Program-made: the position numbers and the translations under genes
Assembly (NCBI GenBank): GCA_045642205.1
Contig: JAZUIK010000225.1
Location: 1-44,411, forward strand
From: RUG760 sp045642205
GTDB taxonomy: Bacteria > Bacillota > Clostridia > Lachnospirales > Bianqueaceae
Direction of reading: 5' to 3'
Length of the DNA: 44,411 nucleotides
Part shown: positions 15,625-23,899 of the stretch, one piece after another
How the letters are laid out: every line of letters starts with the position of its first letter
Numbering within the stretch: position 1 is the stretch's first letter
The notes under the pieces: generated by a model
What the model saw: only the letters and a program-made list of their open reading frames with translations
Database searches by the model: none
Told to the model about the DNA's origin: nothing

Positions 15625-17796
15625 TTATTGTACCTTCTTAAACAGCAGCGTCTTTGTATCAAAGTCTCTTTGCTCAAACTGCATGGGAAGACCAGCATTC
15701 ATCAAGACGGCACCGGTATATCTGGTGCCGTTTTCATCTTCATAGATACCGGCAGGATCCAGAGAACGAAGATAGACCCGTCTGGGGATGTAGTTGGGAA
15801 TGGACAAAGTACGTCCGTAGAACAGAAGGACTTCGCTGTCAGAGGAGAACTGCCATGCACAGAAGTTGGAGTCGAAGGGGGAGATCAGACGATCAAACAC
15901 GCCGTTAGCAGTCAGATGACGGACTTCCTTGACTTTCTGTACCATGGCTTTGGCCATTTCCTTATCCTCAGGGGAAAGGATGCCCGGGTCTAATTCCAGA
16001 CCAAAGTTGCCGCCAAGAGCTACCTCACCTCGAGACTTCATAGGTGTTACACGACCGGTCTGATGATTGGGAACAGCGGAAATATGGGCACCCATGGCAG
16101 AAGAAGGATAGACAAGGGAGGTGCCATACTGGATCTTCATTCGCTCAGCGGCGTCACTGTCGTCACTGGTCCAGGTCTGGGGCATGTAGTAGAGCATGCC
16201 GGCATCGAAACGGCCACCACCACCGGAACAGGATTCAAAGAGGACCTCGGGGAAGGAAGAGGTGACTTCTTCCAATACTCGATACAGACCGAGCATATAA
16301 CGGTGCTGGGTCTCATACTTCTGTCCCTTAGGTAGTTTGCAGGAATAGGCCTCCGTCATGTTGCGGTTGTAGTCCCATTTCACATAGCTGATGGGACAGG
16401 AGGAGAGGATCTCCTTCATGAAGCCGATGATATAATCCTGGACTTCCTTTCTGGAGAGATCCAGCATCAGCTGGTGACGGCCCTCGGTGCGGGCACGTCC
16501 ATCTACATGGAGACACCAGTCCTCGTGGGCACGGTAGAGATCAGAATCCGGAGAGATCATCTCTGGTTCGAACCAGAGACCAAAGCGAAGACCCTTGGCA
16601 ACGACTTCGTTTACCAGAGGAGCAAGACCATCAGGTAGTTTTCCCTTGTTGACATACCAGTCGCCGAGAGAACAGCGGTCATTGTCACGCTTGCCGAACC
16701 ATCCATCATCAAGGACTAACAGTTCGACGCCCAGTTCCTTGGCTTCATCGGCCAAGTGGAGGATCTTATCCTTGGTAAAGTTGAAATAGGTGGCTTCCCA
16801 GTTGTTTAAAAGGACGGGACGTTCCTTGTGGATCCACTCACTCTTTCCCAGATGGTCTCTGTAAAGATGATGGAAGATATGGGACATGCCGTTTAAGCCA
16901 TGATCGGAAAAGACTTCGACTGCTTGCGGCGTGGTAAAGCTCTCGCCTGGAACCAGCAGCCAGCGATGTGTTTCAGGATTCAGACCGATGGACAGTTGGA
17001 TGGTGCGGTTTTCCTTCAGCTGAGAGATCGCGTCAAAGGAGCCGCTGTAGATCAGGTTCATGGCGTAGACCATGCCCTGATCCTCTGTAGCTGTGGTCTC
17101 GCAGAGAGCGATAAAAGGATTCTCTTCGTGGGAAGAGGCACCGCGCTGACTTTCTACTTTATAGATAGCCTGTCCGGCATCGGTGCGCACCAGATGCCGT
17201 TCTCTACCCCAGGCACCCTTTAAGTGGATGAGATCCATGTGGGAACTCATGGGGAGGATGATGGGAGTGGAAGCAGATGCCATGTGGGTCAGGGTAAGAG
17301 GGTTGGAACCATCGTTGGTAAGGACCGTATTACGAAGGAGTGCATTACAGAGGATGCTGTAGTGTAAGGTCACCTTCAAGCCGGTAAGGGCATCTTTCAA
17401 GGTGATCGCCAGAGTTTCCGCTTTTTCATCTTCCGTCTCATGAAGATGAGGGAGTCCGGGAAGCTCCGGTAAAGAAGGAAGGATGGAGGCATCCTCAAAG
17501 CGAAGCTGTGTCAGGTCATCTCCCTGATCATTCAGCGCTTTGATGGCACTTTCCCCGTACCAGCCGCTGCCGACAGAGGGCATTTCGTAGGGAAGGCGGG
17601 TCAGTTCAAAGGAAGCGCCGGAGGGCCAGGATTTTAGCAGGTAAGAAAGGTCGATAGTGGAAGGATCCACGCCGGGACTGATCAGAGAAGGGCCATAGTA
17701 CAGGTTTAAGAGTTCACCTTGATGGATGCCCAGTACATAACTGAAGTTAGAGCAGGAAAGGTGGAAGAGGGTCTTTTCTTCATTAATATAGATCAT
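15625..17796 (-). CDS. GH36 alpha-galactosidase
   Basis: This 723-residue enzyme hydrolyses terminal alpha-1,6-galactose from raffinose-family oligosaccharides or melibiose. A beta-rich N-terminal domain (about 1-330) is followed by a TIM barrel. The catalytic nucleophile is probably Asp475 in YVKWDYNRN, and the acid/base lies in WTSDDSDA (Asp545-548), both at the positions usual for GH36. The CSGGGGRFD segment is the family's substrate-binding loop. There is no signal peptide, so the sugar must be imported first. The start at 17796 has AAAGGAG upstream. It is separated from the DUF3783 gene by 15 bp and lies in the same minus-strand unit. A GH27 alpha-galactosidase lies 5 kb away, giving two unrelated enzymes for the same bond. 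Confidence 0.93.
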   Translation of the reverse strand: MIYINEEKTLFHLSCSNFSYVLGIHQGELLNLYYGPSLISPGVDPSTIDLSYLLKSWPSGASFELTRLPYEMPSVGSGWYGESAIKALNDQGDDLTQLRFEDASILPSLPELPGLPHLHETEDEKAETLAITLKDALTGLKVTLHYSILCNALLRNTVLTNDGSNPLTLTHMASASTPIILPMSSHMDLIHLKGAWGRERHLVRTDAGQAIYKVESQRGASSHEENPFIALCETTATEDQGMVYAMNLIYSGSFDAISQLKENRTIQLSIGLNPETHRWLLVPGESFTTPQAVEVFSDHGLNGMSHIFHHLYRDHLGKSEWIHKERPVLLNNWEATYFNFTKDKILHLADEAKELGVELLVLDDGWFGKRDNDRCSLGDWYVNKGKLPDGLAPLVNEVVAKGLRFGLWFEPEMISPDSDLYRAHEDWCLHVDGRARTEGRHQLMLDLSRKEVQDYIIGFMKEILSSCPISYVKWDYNRNMTEAYSCKLPKGQKYETQHRYMLGLYRVLEEVTSSFPEVLFESCSGGGGRFDAGMLYYMPQTWTSDDSDAAERMKIQYGTSLVYPSSAMGAHISAVPNHQTGRVTPMKSRGEVALGGNFGLELDPGILSPEDKEMAKAMVQKVKEVRHLTANGVFDRLISPFDSNFCAWQFSSDSEVLLFYGRTLSIPNYIPRRVYLRSLDPAGIYEDENGTRYTGAVLMNAGLPMQFEQRDFDTKTLLFKKVQ

Positions 17797-17811
17797 GTTT
17801 TTTATCTCCTT

Positions 17812-18195
17812 TTATCTATGAGGGAATCCTTTGATCTCATCCAGAAGGGCAGCGTAGAGCATGGGGGCTGTCCAGGAGGCATTGATGGGTGTAACGACAG
17901 CTTTCAGAGGAATTTTGGGAAGATGGAGAGCGTTCATCTGATCGATCAGAGAGGAAACGGCTTCTTGATCCATGCCGGCAAAGAGCAGCATGGGTTCAGA
18001 AAAATCTCCGGAAGTATCTGCCTTAGGGCTAATGGGTGGGGCAAACATTGGATTCAGTTTACCGAAAGCAAGAATACCTAAGGGCGTTTTATATTCTTCT
18101 TTTGTCAGGTGATGCAGTACCTGTTTATTGGCAGCGCAGTACATTTTCAGAAAAGGCACTGCTGGATGGTTTTCCATGTTGCAAAGGATCAGCAT
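17812..18195 (-). CDS. DUF3783 domain protein
   Basis: This small cytoplasmic protein of 127 residues starts MLILCNMENHPAV and carries LLFAGMDQEAVSSLIDQMNAL and LKAVVTPINASWTA, the pattern of DUF3783 proteins of Clostridia, whose function is not known. The start ATG 18195 has AAAGGAG 5 nt upstream; the longer frame places that site inside the gene. It is the first gene of the unit that continues into the GH36 alpha-galactosidase. Confidence 0.75.
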   Translation of the reverse strand: MLILCNMENHPAVPFLKMYCAANKQVLHHLTKEEYKTPLGILAFGKLNPMFAPPISPKADTSGDFSEPMLLFAGMDQEAVSSLIDQMNALHLPKIPLKAVVTPINASWTAPMLYAALLDEIKGFPHR

Positions 18196-18217
18196 GTTGT
18201 CTCCTTTAGTAAGTGGA

Positions 18218-18288
18218 TAGCGTGACATTCCTTATCGAGAATGCTCTGTACGCTAGTGGATGACTTTGTGTTCAGCACTATCATATCA
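18218..18288 (-). promoter_or_regulatory. Extended -10 promoter and leader hairpin for the DUF3783-GH36 unit
   Basis: On the minus strand TGATATGAT (18288-18280) is an extended -10. The predicted leader contains nested inverted repeats: TAGCGT/ACGCTA (18218-18223 with 18250-18255) and, inside, CATTC/GAATG (18226-18230 with 18239-18243). The hairpin could be a regulatory leader. Confidence 0.4.
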
Positions 18289-18354
18289 CTTTTTGGCAAA
18301 AAGGAATATATTTTGCTGAGATGATGGTTGCTCGTGACATGGAGATCGTTCTTG

Positions 18355-18372
18355 TGATAAGATAGCTTATCA
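18355..18372. promoter_or_regulatory. Perfect palindrome upstream of lactate permease
   Basis: TGATAAG-atag-CTTATCA is a perfect 7-bp inverted repeat in the 257-bp divergent intergenic region, 80 bp upstream of the permease start. A weak TTGTGA-N18-TTAAAT promoter (18353-18382) overlaps it. It is probably a repressor or activator site, with no regulator identified nearby. Confidence 0.4.
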
Positions 18373-18451
18373 GAAGTTAAATACAGGAGTTGGGTCTCAT
18401 ATATAAAGACATATTCTGTTTCCATTTGTATCGGGAGATTAATAATATCAT

Positions 18452-20050
18452 ATGATCGCAGTTTTGACCTGGCTGGGAGCGCTCCTTCCCATTGCCACTT
18501 TGTTCATCTTAATGAGCGGTGTAGGTTTAAAGACCGATAAGGCAGCCGGTATTGCGGCTCTGATCGCTATTCCTGTCGCTCTCTTTGTTGGCGGTGACAC
18601 CTGGCTTGGTGTCGGCGTCAATATCCTGAAAGGCATCTGGAATGCGGTTCCGATCCTTTTGGTCATCTGGACGGCCATTATCCTGTATCAGATCCTGGAA
18701 GTGACCGGATCCTTTAAGATGATCCAGAAAACAGCGACCTCTGTCATGAAGGATGAGCTGTTCCGGGTTCTGTTCTTCGCTTGGCTGTTCTCCAGTTTCC
18801 TGCAGGGAATTACCGGATTCGGTGTTCCTGTCGCGGTATGTACCCCGATCCTGATCGCCCTGGGAGTCAAACCCAGATGGGCAGTAGTCGTAACGCTGCT
18901 TGGTCATGCCTGGGGAAATACCTTCGGAACATTCGCCATGGCCTGGGATGCTGCGGTAGCGCAGTCCGGTATCACCGACACCACCCAGCTGATCCTTTTA
19001 TCTGCAGCCTTTCTCTGGTTTGTGGATATGGTGGGATCCTCCGCTGTATGCTTTATCTATGGAGGCAAGAAAGCCTTTATCCATATGCTGCCGCTGCTTC
19101 TGATCATGTCTGTGATCCATGGAGCAGGTCAGATGGCTGTAGCATTTTTGAATTCCACCATCGCTTGTTTTATCCCAACGACGATTGCTCTGGGAGCTGC
19201 CTTGCTGCTTCTGAAAATGGGTATGTATAACAAGGAATGGAGCCTTCCTTCCAAGATCATGAAAGAAAAGGAAAAAGAAACCGTTCAGAAAGATGCGGGA
19301 ATTCCTGCCGGCCTGAAGCCTGTGGATTCCATTTTCCCCTTTATTATTCTGGCAGGCGTTTCCGTTTTGATCCTGATGGTTCCCTTTATCAACAAGGTCG
19401 TGTACGCCCCGGTCATTCAGTGGACCTTCCCTGAGACGGCAACCTCCAAAGGCTTCGTCAATGCAGCGACTACGGCTTACGGACCCTTACATATCTTTAC
19501 TCACGCCAGCTTCATCCTGCTTCTGACGGTGCTCATTACCTGGTTCACCTTTATGGGAAAGAAGCTGACCAAGTGGCAGGATCTTTCTGTGATCTGGAGC
19601 CGTACTTTGAAGAAGACCATACCTACCTCCATCGGCCTTTTGCTGCTGGTGGTCATGGCACAGATCCTTCGAGGAAGCGGCATGATCTATACCTTGGCAA
19701 AGGGTGTTGCGGATGTGGCCGGTGTTTACTACGGTGCGGCCTCTCCTCTGGTAGGTGTTCTGGGAGCCTTCATTACTTCCTCCAACACTTCTTCCAACAT
19801 TCTTTTTGGTTCCTTCCAGGCTTCTGCCGCAGAGATCCTGATGATTCCTTCCTGGATCTTAGTGGCTGCACAGACTGCCGGTGGTGCCATGGGTACCGTA
19901 GTAGGTCCTTCCACTGTATATCTTGGAATGACCACGGCAGGATGTCAGGAACAGGCAGGATGGGCTCTGAAAAAGGTGCTCCCTATTGTCCTGATGGAGG
20001 CGATCCCCGTTGGAATCGTTGTCCTGCTGCTTTCCCTGGGAATTTTTTAA
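18452..20050 (+). CDS. lctP: L-lactate permease family transporter
   Basis: This 532-residue polytopic membrane protein of the LctP family moves lactate (or glycolate) with a proton. There are about 13 hydrophobic segments. Diagnostic strings include SFLQGITGFGVPVAVCTPIL (about residues 115-134), with the conserved GFG, and the C-terminal SNTSSNILFG...GPSTVYLGMTT, typical of the family. The start at 18452 has only a weak site (GGGAG 14 nt upstream), but the N-terminus fits the family. It is followed after 34 bp by an esterase gene and divergent from the DUF3783-GH36 unit. The gene symbol follows family usage; uptake versus export of fermentation lactate is undecided. Confidence 0.92.
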   Translation: MIAVLTWLGALLPIATLFILMSGVGLKTDKAAGIAALIAIPVALFVGGDTWLGVGVNILKGIWNAVPILLVIWTAIILYQILEVTGSFKMIQKTATSVMKDELFRVLFFAWLFSSFLQGITGFGVPVAVCTPILIALGVKPRWAVVVTLLGHAWGNTFGTFAMAWDAAVAQSGITDTTQLILLSAAFLWFVDMVGSSAVCFIYGGKKAFIHMLPLLLIMSVIHGAGQMAVAFLNSTIACFIPTTIALGAALLLLKMGMYNKEWSLPSKIMKEKEKETVQKDAGIPAGLKPVDSIFPFIILAGVSVLILMVPFINKVVYAPVIQWTFPETATSKGFVNAATTAYGPLHIFTHASFILLLTVLITWFTFMGKKLTKWQDLSVIWSRTLKKTIPTSIGLLLLVVMAQILRGSGMIYTLAKGVADVAGVYYGAASPLVGVLGAFITSSNTSSNILFGSFQASAAEILMIPSWILVAAQTAGGAMGTVVGPSTVYLGMTTAGCQEQAGWALKKVLPIVLMEAIPVGIVVLLLSLGIF

Positions 20051-20084
20051 CCCATTTCTCTACATGTACAAGCGAGGTGTTTCT

Positions 20085-20960
20085 ATGAACAACTATCCAC
20101 CTATCCACAAACTTCCCATGAATCCCACTCAGGAGAACATGTTCCGTCTGGTCCCTGAGATCACTTATTCCACCATGACGGAAAAGGAACTGAAACTGGA
20201 TCTGATCTACCCCTGGAGCTGTGATGTAGAGTCGATCACGGAGAAGCCGAAGCTTCCTCTGGTGGTATTTGTACAGGGTAGTGCATGGACAACTCCGAAA
20301 AGAAATAAGCAGATACCCCGTCTTTCTGAACTGGCTCACCTTGGCTATGTGGTGGCTACCTGCGATCACAGAAGTACGGCAGAAGGAGCTTTGCCTCCTT
20401 CCTATCTGGTGGATATCAAGTGTGCGATCCGTTTCTTAAGAGCCAATGCCGATAAGTATGGTATCGATCCTACAAGAGTCATGATCTTCGGAACTTCCTC
20501 CGGCGGCAATATTGCCCAGCTGGTAGGTCTTACAGGGGATGACCCTCAATATGAGACAACGGAGTGGGAAGGACAGAGCGATGCTGTCAAAGCGGTCATC
20601 AGCTGCTTTGGTCCCTCCAATTTACGCACCACGTTCCGTGGTTTGGATCAGTTTCCTGAAGCACAGGAAAAGTACAAGGCAGTTTTCGGAGAGGATGTTT
20701 CCAAGTGGCCGGAGATCTTCGATTCCTTAAGTCCTGTGACCAAGGTGGATACGGAAAAAGAGTATCCTCCTTTCCTGCTGCTGCACGGCAGCGGTGATCC
20801 GGTGGTCTCTTTTGAAGAGTGCGTGGAGATGTACCATGTCCTCTATGATGCCGGGGTGGATGTTACCGCCTGGGAGATCGAAGGAGCCGAGCACGAAGGT
20901 AACTTCTGGAGCGTAGAACTGTGGAAGATTATTGTTGAGTTTATTCAAAAGAATCTGTAA
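20085..20960 (+). CDS. Alpha/beta-hydrolase esterase (HSL/BD-FAE-like)
   Basis: This 291-residue alpha/beta hydrolase has its nucleophile in GTSSGG (Ser138), the acid probably the Asp in HGSGDPVV and the His in GAEHEG. The oxyanion segment reads VQGSAW instead of HGGGW, resembling acyl-sugar or feruloyl/acetyl-xylan esterases. No signal peptide is visible, so it would act in the cytoplasm. The start ATG 20085 has GAGGTG 5 nt upstream; the 25 extra codons of the longer frame overlap the intergenic region. It forms a likely operon with the lactate permease and ends at a bidirectional terminator. It may deacylate imported plant-derived or acylated sugars, but the substrate is inferred only. Confidence 0.85.
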   Translation: MNNYPPIHKLPMNPTQENMFRLVPEITYSTMTEKELKLDLIYPWSCDVESITEKPKLPLVVFVQGSAWTTPKRNKQIPRLSELAHLGYVVATCDHRSTAEGALPPSYLVDIKCAIRFLRANADKYGIDPTRVMIFGTSSGGNIAQLVGLTGDDPQYETTEWEGQSDAVKAVISCFGPSNLRTTFRGLDQFPEAQEKYKAVFGEDVSKWPEIFDSLSPVTKVDTEKEYPPFLLLHGSGDPVVSFEECVEMYHVLYDAGVDVTAWEIEGAEHEGNFWSVELWKIIVEFIQKNL

Positions 20961-21026
20961 AAAAATAAGTCCATTGATCCCAAAGCGACGTGAGAAAGCC
21001 GCGGAGGAGTCAATGGACTTATTTTT
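20961..21026. terminator. Bidirectional terminator, probable conserved-core copy
   Basis: A perfect 17-bp outer stem (20961-20977 with 21010-21026) has A and T runs on opposite ends and serves both convergent genes. On the minus strand its interior contains CTTTCTCACGTC, identical over 12 bases to copy 2, but the GGATTG half is missing. It may be a degenerate member of the repeated terminator family. Confidence 0.8.
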
Positions 21027-21042
21027 ATATCCATGCGTTAGA

Positions 21043-22176
21043 TTACTTGGTCTTTGCTACAACAATGAATCCATCCATGTTATTTCCGGAAACGACATAG
21101 TCCAGATCCTCGGGAACCTGGATCTTGGTGCCTGCCTGGTAGTAGACAGCGTAGGAACCGGTCTCAGGACCAGCAGTTACGTCGATGAGAAGGGGATTGG
21201 ATACACCGTAGGAACGGATCGCCTCTTCAAACTCCTCCAGACAGAGGTCATTCTTGTACATATAGTTAGCAACGGGAACGCTGACATAACGGAAGTGCCA
21301 GGACTCCGCACCGATATCGGTGATCTCTACCTTGTGCTCGGGATAACGAAGGATGAAACCGTAATCCGCTGCATGGTCATAGATCCAGTAGTAGGGGGAT
21401 CCTTCTTCTGCCTCGAAGTAGGGACCGCCTTCGATCAGACCAAGGTCGGAGGAGCATCCGATATGATGCTCACTGTATCCCGCACGCATGACATACATCA
21501 TGGCATGCTCCAGACCGTTCTGCTCAGCACTTCTCTGGAACAGGAACTCGGCATCCTCGGGAGTACGGTAACCATTCATCATATAGATGTTCATGATGCC
21601 GGTCTCATCATAGAAGGCATTCAGGAAATCGTTCATATGGGTGGCAGCAGGCTCTGCCATCTCAATGTCATACTCACTGAGATAATAGCCATAGCCGTCC
21701 AGATCATACATCAGGGTGAGCCATTCATCCAGGAACTCATATTTGACTTCCTTGTTGACCAGCTGCAGGATACCCATGTGGATCTCGTCATTCGACTTGG
21801 AGACGGTCTCCATGGCGGTAAAAGGTTCTCCGGAAGGAGCGGATGCCTCGGAGGATTCTTCCGTAGTATCCTTGGAACTCTCTTCTGTGTCAGGCTGGGT
21901 GGAGGACTCATTGGAATCACTGCTTTCCTCGGTCTTGGAGGATTCGTTCTTGGCGGTTTCCTTGGAAGTCTCGGTCTTGTCATTCTTGGAGGACGGAAGC
22001 GAGGATTCTGTGGTCACAGGGGGAGTGGAAGGCTTCTCAGATCCGTTGGAGGGACGGTTCTGCTTGACGATCATGGCGATCAGGATCACGATCAGGACCA
22101 CCAGGAGCGCCATAAAGACACCGGCTCCGATGTAGAAGATCATGCGGCCTTTCTGCTGATTGGATTTTGAACTCAT
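21043..22176 (-). CDS. VanY-type D,D-carboxypeptidase (peptidase M15), membrane-anchored
   Basis: This 377-residue cell-surface enzyme is expected to trim the terminal D-Ala from peptidoglycan stem peptides. One membrane segment lies at about 12-37. A low-complexity Ser/Thr/Glu/Lys linker follows (about 45-120), then an M15 domain. Zinc ligands are visible: His237 and Asp244 in SEHHIGCSSD (S-x-H-x3-G-x3-D type) and His294 in ESWHFRYV, with Glu291 the catalytic base. A C-terminal tail of about 70 residues follows. The start has AAGGAG upstream. It sits 11 bp after the small zinc-ribbon gene on the same strand. No vanS/R or vanA/B genes are nearby, so resistance is not implied. Confidence 0.9.
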   Translation of the reverse strand: MSSKSNQQKGRMIFYIGAGVFMALLVVLIVILIAMIVKQNRPSNGSEKPSTPPVTTESSLPSSKNDKTETSKETAKNESSKTEESSDSNESSTQPDTEESSKDTTEESSEASAPSGEPFTAMETVSKSNDEIHMGILQLVNKEVKYEFLDEWLTLMYDLDGYGYYLSEYDIEMAEPAATHMNDFLNAFYDETGIMNIYMMNGYRTPEDAEFLFQRSAEQNGLEHAMMYVMRAGYSEHHIGCSSDLGLIEGGPYFEAEEGSPYYWIYDHAADYGFILRYPEHKVEITDIGAESWHFRYVSVPVANYMYKNDLCLEEFEEAIRSYGVSNPLLIDVTAGPETGSYAVYYQAGTKIQVPEDLDYVVSGNNMDGFIVVAKTK

Positions 22177-22187
22177 AGATTACTCCT

Positions 22188-22397
22188 TTATTCTTCTTCA
22201 GGGGTGAATAACAGGCATCCCTGACGTTTATATTGCTTTATCTTGTTTTGGAGGATTTCCTCGGTAACGCCAAAGGCTATAGAGAGACAGTGGATACAGA
22301 GAAATTCCGTGCATTCCCGGGAAATGAGTTTGTAGTTCAATCCTACCTCATCCGGGATCAGATGCTTTTGACATTGTTTACAGATAGTCTGGTCCAT
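22188..22397 (-). CDS. Small two-CxxC zinc-ribbon-like protein
   Basis: This protein of about 69 residues has CKQC near the N-terminus and CIHC about 28 residues later, the spacing of a small zinc-binding knuckle. A basic helix (EEILQNKIKQYKRQG) follows. The start is uncertain: ATG 22397 is 8 bp after the stop of the GH27 gene; TTG 22409 and GTG 22403 are in frame upstream and overlap it. None has a strong ribosome-binding site, suggesting translational coupling. It lies between the GH27 and VanY genes in one minus-strand unit. The function is unknown; similar short proteins occur in Clostridia as far as I recall. Confidence 0.65.
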   Translation of the reverse strand: MDQTICKQCQKHLIPDEVGLNYKLISRECTEFLCIHCLSIAFGVTEEILQNKIKQYKRQGCLLFTPEEE

Positions 22398-22405
22398 GGA
22401 CACGA

Positions 22406-23587
22406 TCAATATTTTTTGTCGATGACGCGGGCACGGTACAGCTTGCAGGCATGGGGCTCGATGATCTCGGAAACCATACCGTTGGTGACGATCTTCTTTT
22501 CACCGGTCCAGAGTTCTGTCATTTCCAGGGTCTTACCGGTGGATTCCGGCAGACCGATGCGATCCATCAGGAGATGGGTATTCCAGTAATTGGATCGGTG
22601 ATCGGAAAGATTGAAGAAACCGATAGCCATATCACCGTTGGCAAGATGTCTGACATAGATGGGATGCTCACCGGAACGGATCTGGGCATCCTGGTCATGC
22701 TGAGGACGGGGATCGGTCTCCACGCCGCAGTCATAAGCCTGATTGTAATCGGGATCCTGGTTGATCGCCAGCACATCCTTGTTCATCAGGATGCTCTTGG
22801 TGGCTTCATCCATATCGCGGATGTCACAGCCGATCATCAAAGGAGAACCGAGCAGTGCCCACAGAGAGAAATGCAGTCTGTATTCATCTTCGGTGCAGCC
22901 TGCAAGACCGACGTTTCCCTTACCGTTCATACCGCAGATCAGCATATCCATATCCGGATAGCAGTTGATGGATCCATAACGGATCGCATCACCGGCGATA
23001 ATGGAGAGCTCCTTTAAGGATTTCCAGGAATCGTTGATGTCGGCCGTGGAGCGCCAGAGATTGGCACCGGTCTCCTTGATCCAGAGTTTGGTCTCATCGC
23101 TGCCCCAGGAGCAGGCGGAGAAGACGATATCTCTGCCGCAGTTAGAAAGAGCAACGGCCATACGCTTGTAGAGGATATGACCGAGACTGGTCTTGGGGTG
23201 GAAGCAGTAATCGTATTTCAGATAGTCTACGCCCCACTCAGCGAAGGTCTGGGCATCAATAAACTCATGGTCATAGCTGGCAGGATAACCGGCACAGGTC
23301 TGATATCCCGCGCAGGAGTACATGCCGAATTTCAATCCCTTACTGTGGACATAGTCGGATACATATTTGATCCCGTGAGGGAACTTCACAGGATCCGGTA
23401 CCATGCGGCCCATCTCGTCGCGCTCATGGAGCAGCCAGCAATCGTCGATGACGATGTAGGTGTAGCCGGCATCTTTCAGCCCGGTGGAGACCATGATATC
23501 TGCGGACTCCATAACGACTTTTTCGTTGATGTTCTCACCAAAGGTGTTCCAGGAATTCCAGCCAAGCGGGGGAGTGGTAAGCAGCAT
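22406..23587 (-). CDS. GH27 alpha-galactosidase
   Basis: This 393-residue retaining glycosidase of family 27 removes alpha-linked galactose. The N-terminus PPLGWNSWNTFG is the family signature. The nucleophile is Asp126 in YLKYDYC and the acid/base Asp183 in RSTADIND. A DDCW segment (residues 48-51) lines the galactose pocket. A beta-rich C-terminal domain completes the usual length. There is no signal peptide. The start at 23587 has AGGAGG 6 nt upstream. Together with the GH36 enzyme and the esterases it indicates use of alpha-galactosides. It is the first gene of a unit with the small zinc protein and VanY. Confidence 0.94.
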   Translation of the reverse strand: MLLTTPPLGWNSWNTFGENINEKVVMESADIMVSTGLKDAGYTYIVIDDCWLLHERDEMGRMVPDPVKFPHGIKYVSDYVHSKGLKFGMYSCAGYQTCAGYPASYDHEFIDAQTFAEWGVDYLKYDYCFHPKTSLGHILYKRMAVALSNCGRDIVFSACSWGSDETKLWIKETGANLWRSTADINDSWKSLKELSIIAGDAIRYGSINCYPDMDMLICGMNGKGNVGLAGCTEDEYRLHFSLWALLGSPLMIGCDIRDMDEATKSILMNKDVLAINQDPDYNQAYDCGVETDPRPQHDQDAQIRSGEHPIYVRHLANGDMAIGFFNLSDHRSNYWNTHLLMDRIGLPESTGKTLEMTELWTGEKKIVTNGMVSEIIEPHACKLYRARVIDKKY

Positions 23588-23629
23588 GAGATTACCTCCT
23601 GATATGGGATAAATAAGGGTGATTTAAGC

Positions 23630-23658
23630 AAAAACGTCCGGACAAAATTGCCCGGACG
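23630..23658 (-). terminator. Terminator downstream of tRNA-Ser
   Basis: On the minus strand CGTCCGG (23658-23652) pairs with CCGGACG (23641-23635) and is followed by a T run. It ends the tRNA transcript before the GH27 gene. Confidence 0.85.
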
Positions 23659-23664
23659 AAGCAG

Positions 23665-23750
23665 CGGAGAAGGTAGGATTCGAACCCACGGGCCCTTGCG
23701 GACTCACTGGTTTTCAAGACCAGCTCCTTAAGCCACTCGGACACTTCTCC
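23665..23750 (-). tRNA. tRNA-Ser (anticodon UGA)
   Basis: This 86-nt cloverleaf has acceptor stem GGAGAAG/CTTCTCC, a TGG-containing D arm, and anticodon stem CTGGT/ACCAG with loop CTTGAAA (anticodon TGA). A long class II variable arm and T arm GGGTTCGAATCC follow, with discriminator G. The 3' CCA is not encoded. It reads UCA (and UCG by wobble). It has its own promoter and terminator. Confidence 0.95.
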
Positions 23751-23762
23751 AAGACGCATTTG

Positions 23763-23791
23763 ATTATATAGGAAAAGAAAAAAATCGTCAA
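23763..23791 (-). promoter_or_regulatory. Promoter of tRNA-Ser
   Basis: On the minus strand TTGACG (23791-23786) and TATAAT (23768-23763) are 17 nt apart, just upstream of the tRNA. Confidence 0.85.
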
Positions 23792-23822
23792 GGGAAAATC
23801 ACCCTGCGATGCACTGCAAGGG

Positions 23823-23860
23823 TTGACGCGGGGTCCTAAAAAGTGCTATAGTTAATTAAC
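23823..23860 (+). promoter_or_regulatory. Promoter of the flavodoxin-like gene with palindrome at the start site
   Basis: TTGACG (23823-23828) and TATAGT (23847-23852) are 18 nt apart with a TG extension. The perfect 10-bp palindrome GTTAATTAAC (23851-23860) covers the expected transcription start and is a plausible operator. Confidence 0.65.
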
Positions 23861-23899
23861 TAGATAAGGCGCAATGCCGCACTATATATGGAGGCTGAA

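Noticed and set aside
18189..18425. 78-codon minus-strand open frame between DUF3783 and lactate permease
   Set aside because: It has no ribosome-binding site, overlaps the DUF3783 start, and spans the promoter region with inverted repeats. No protein-like motif is visible.
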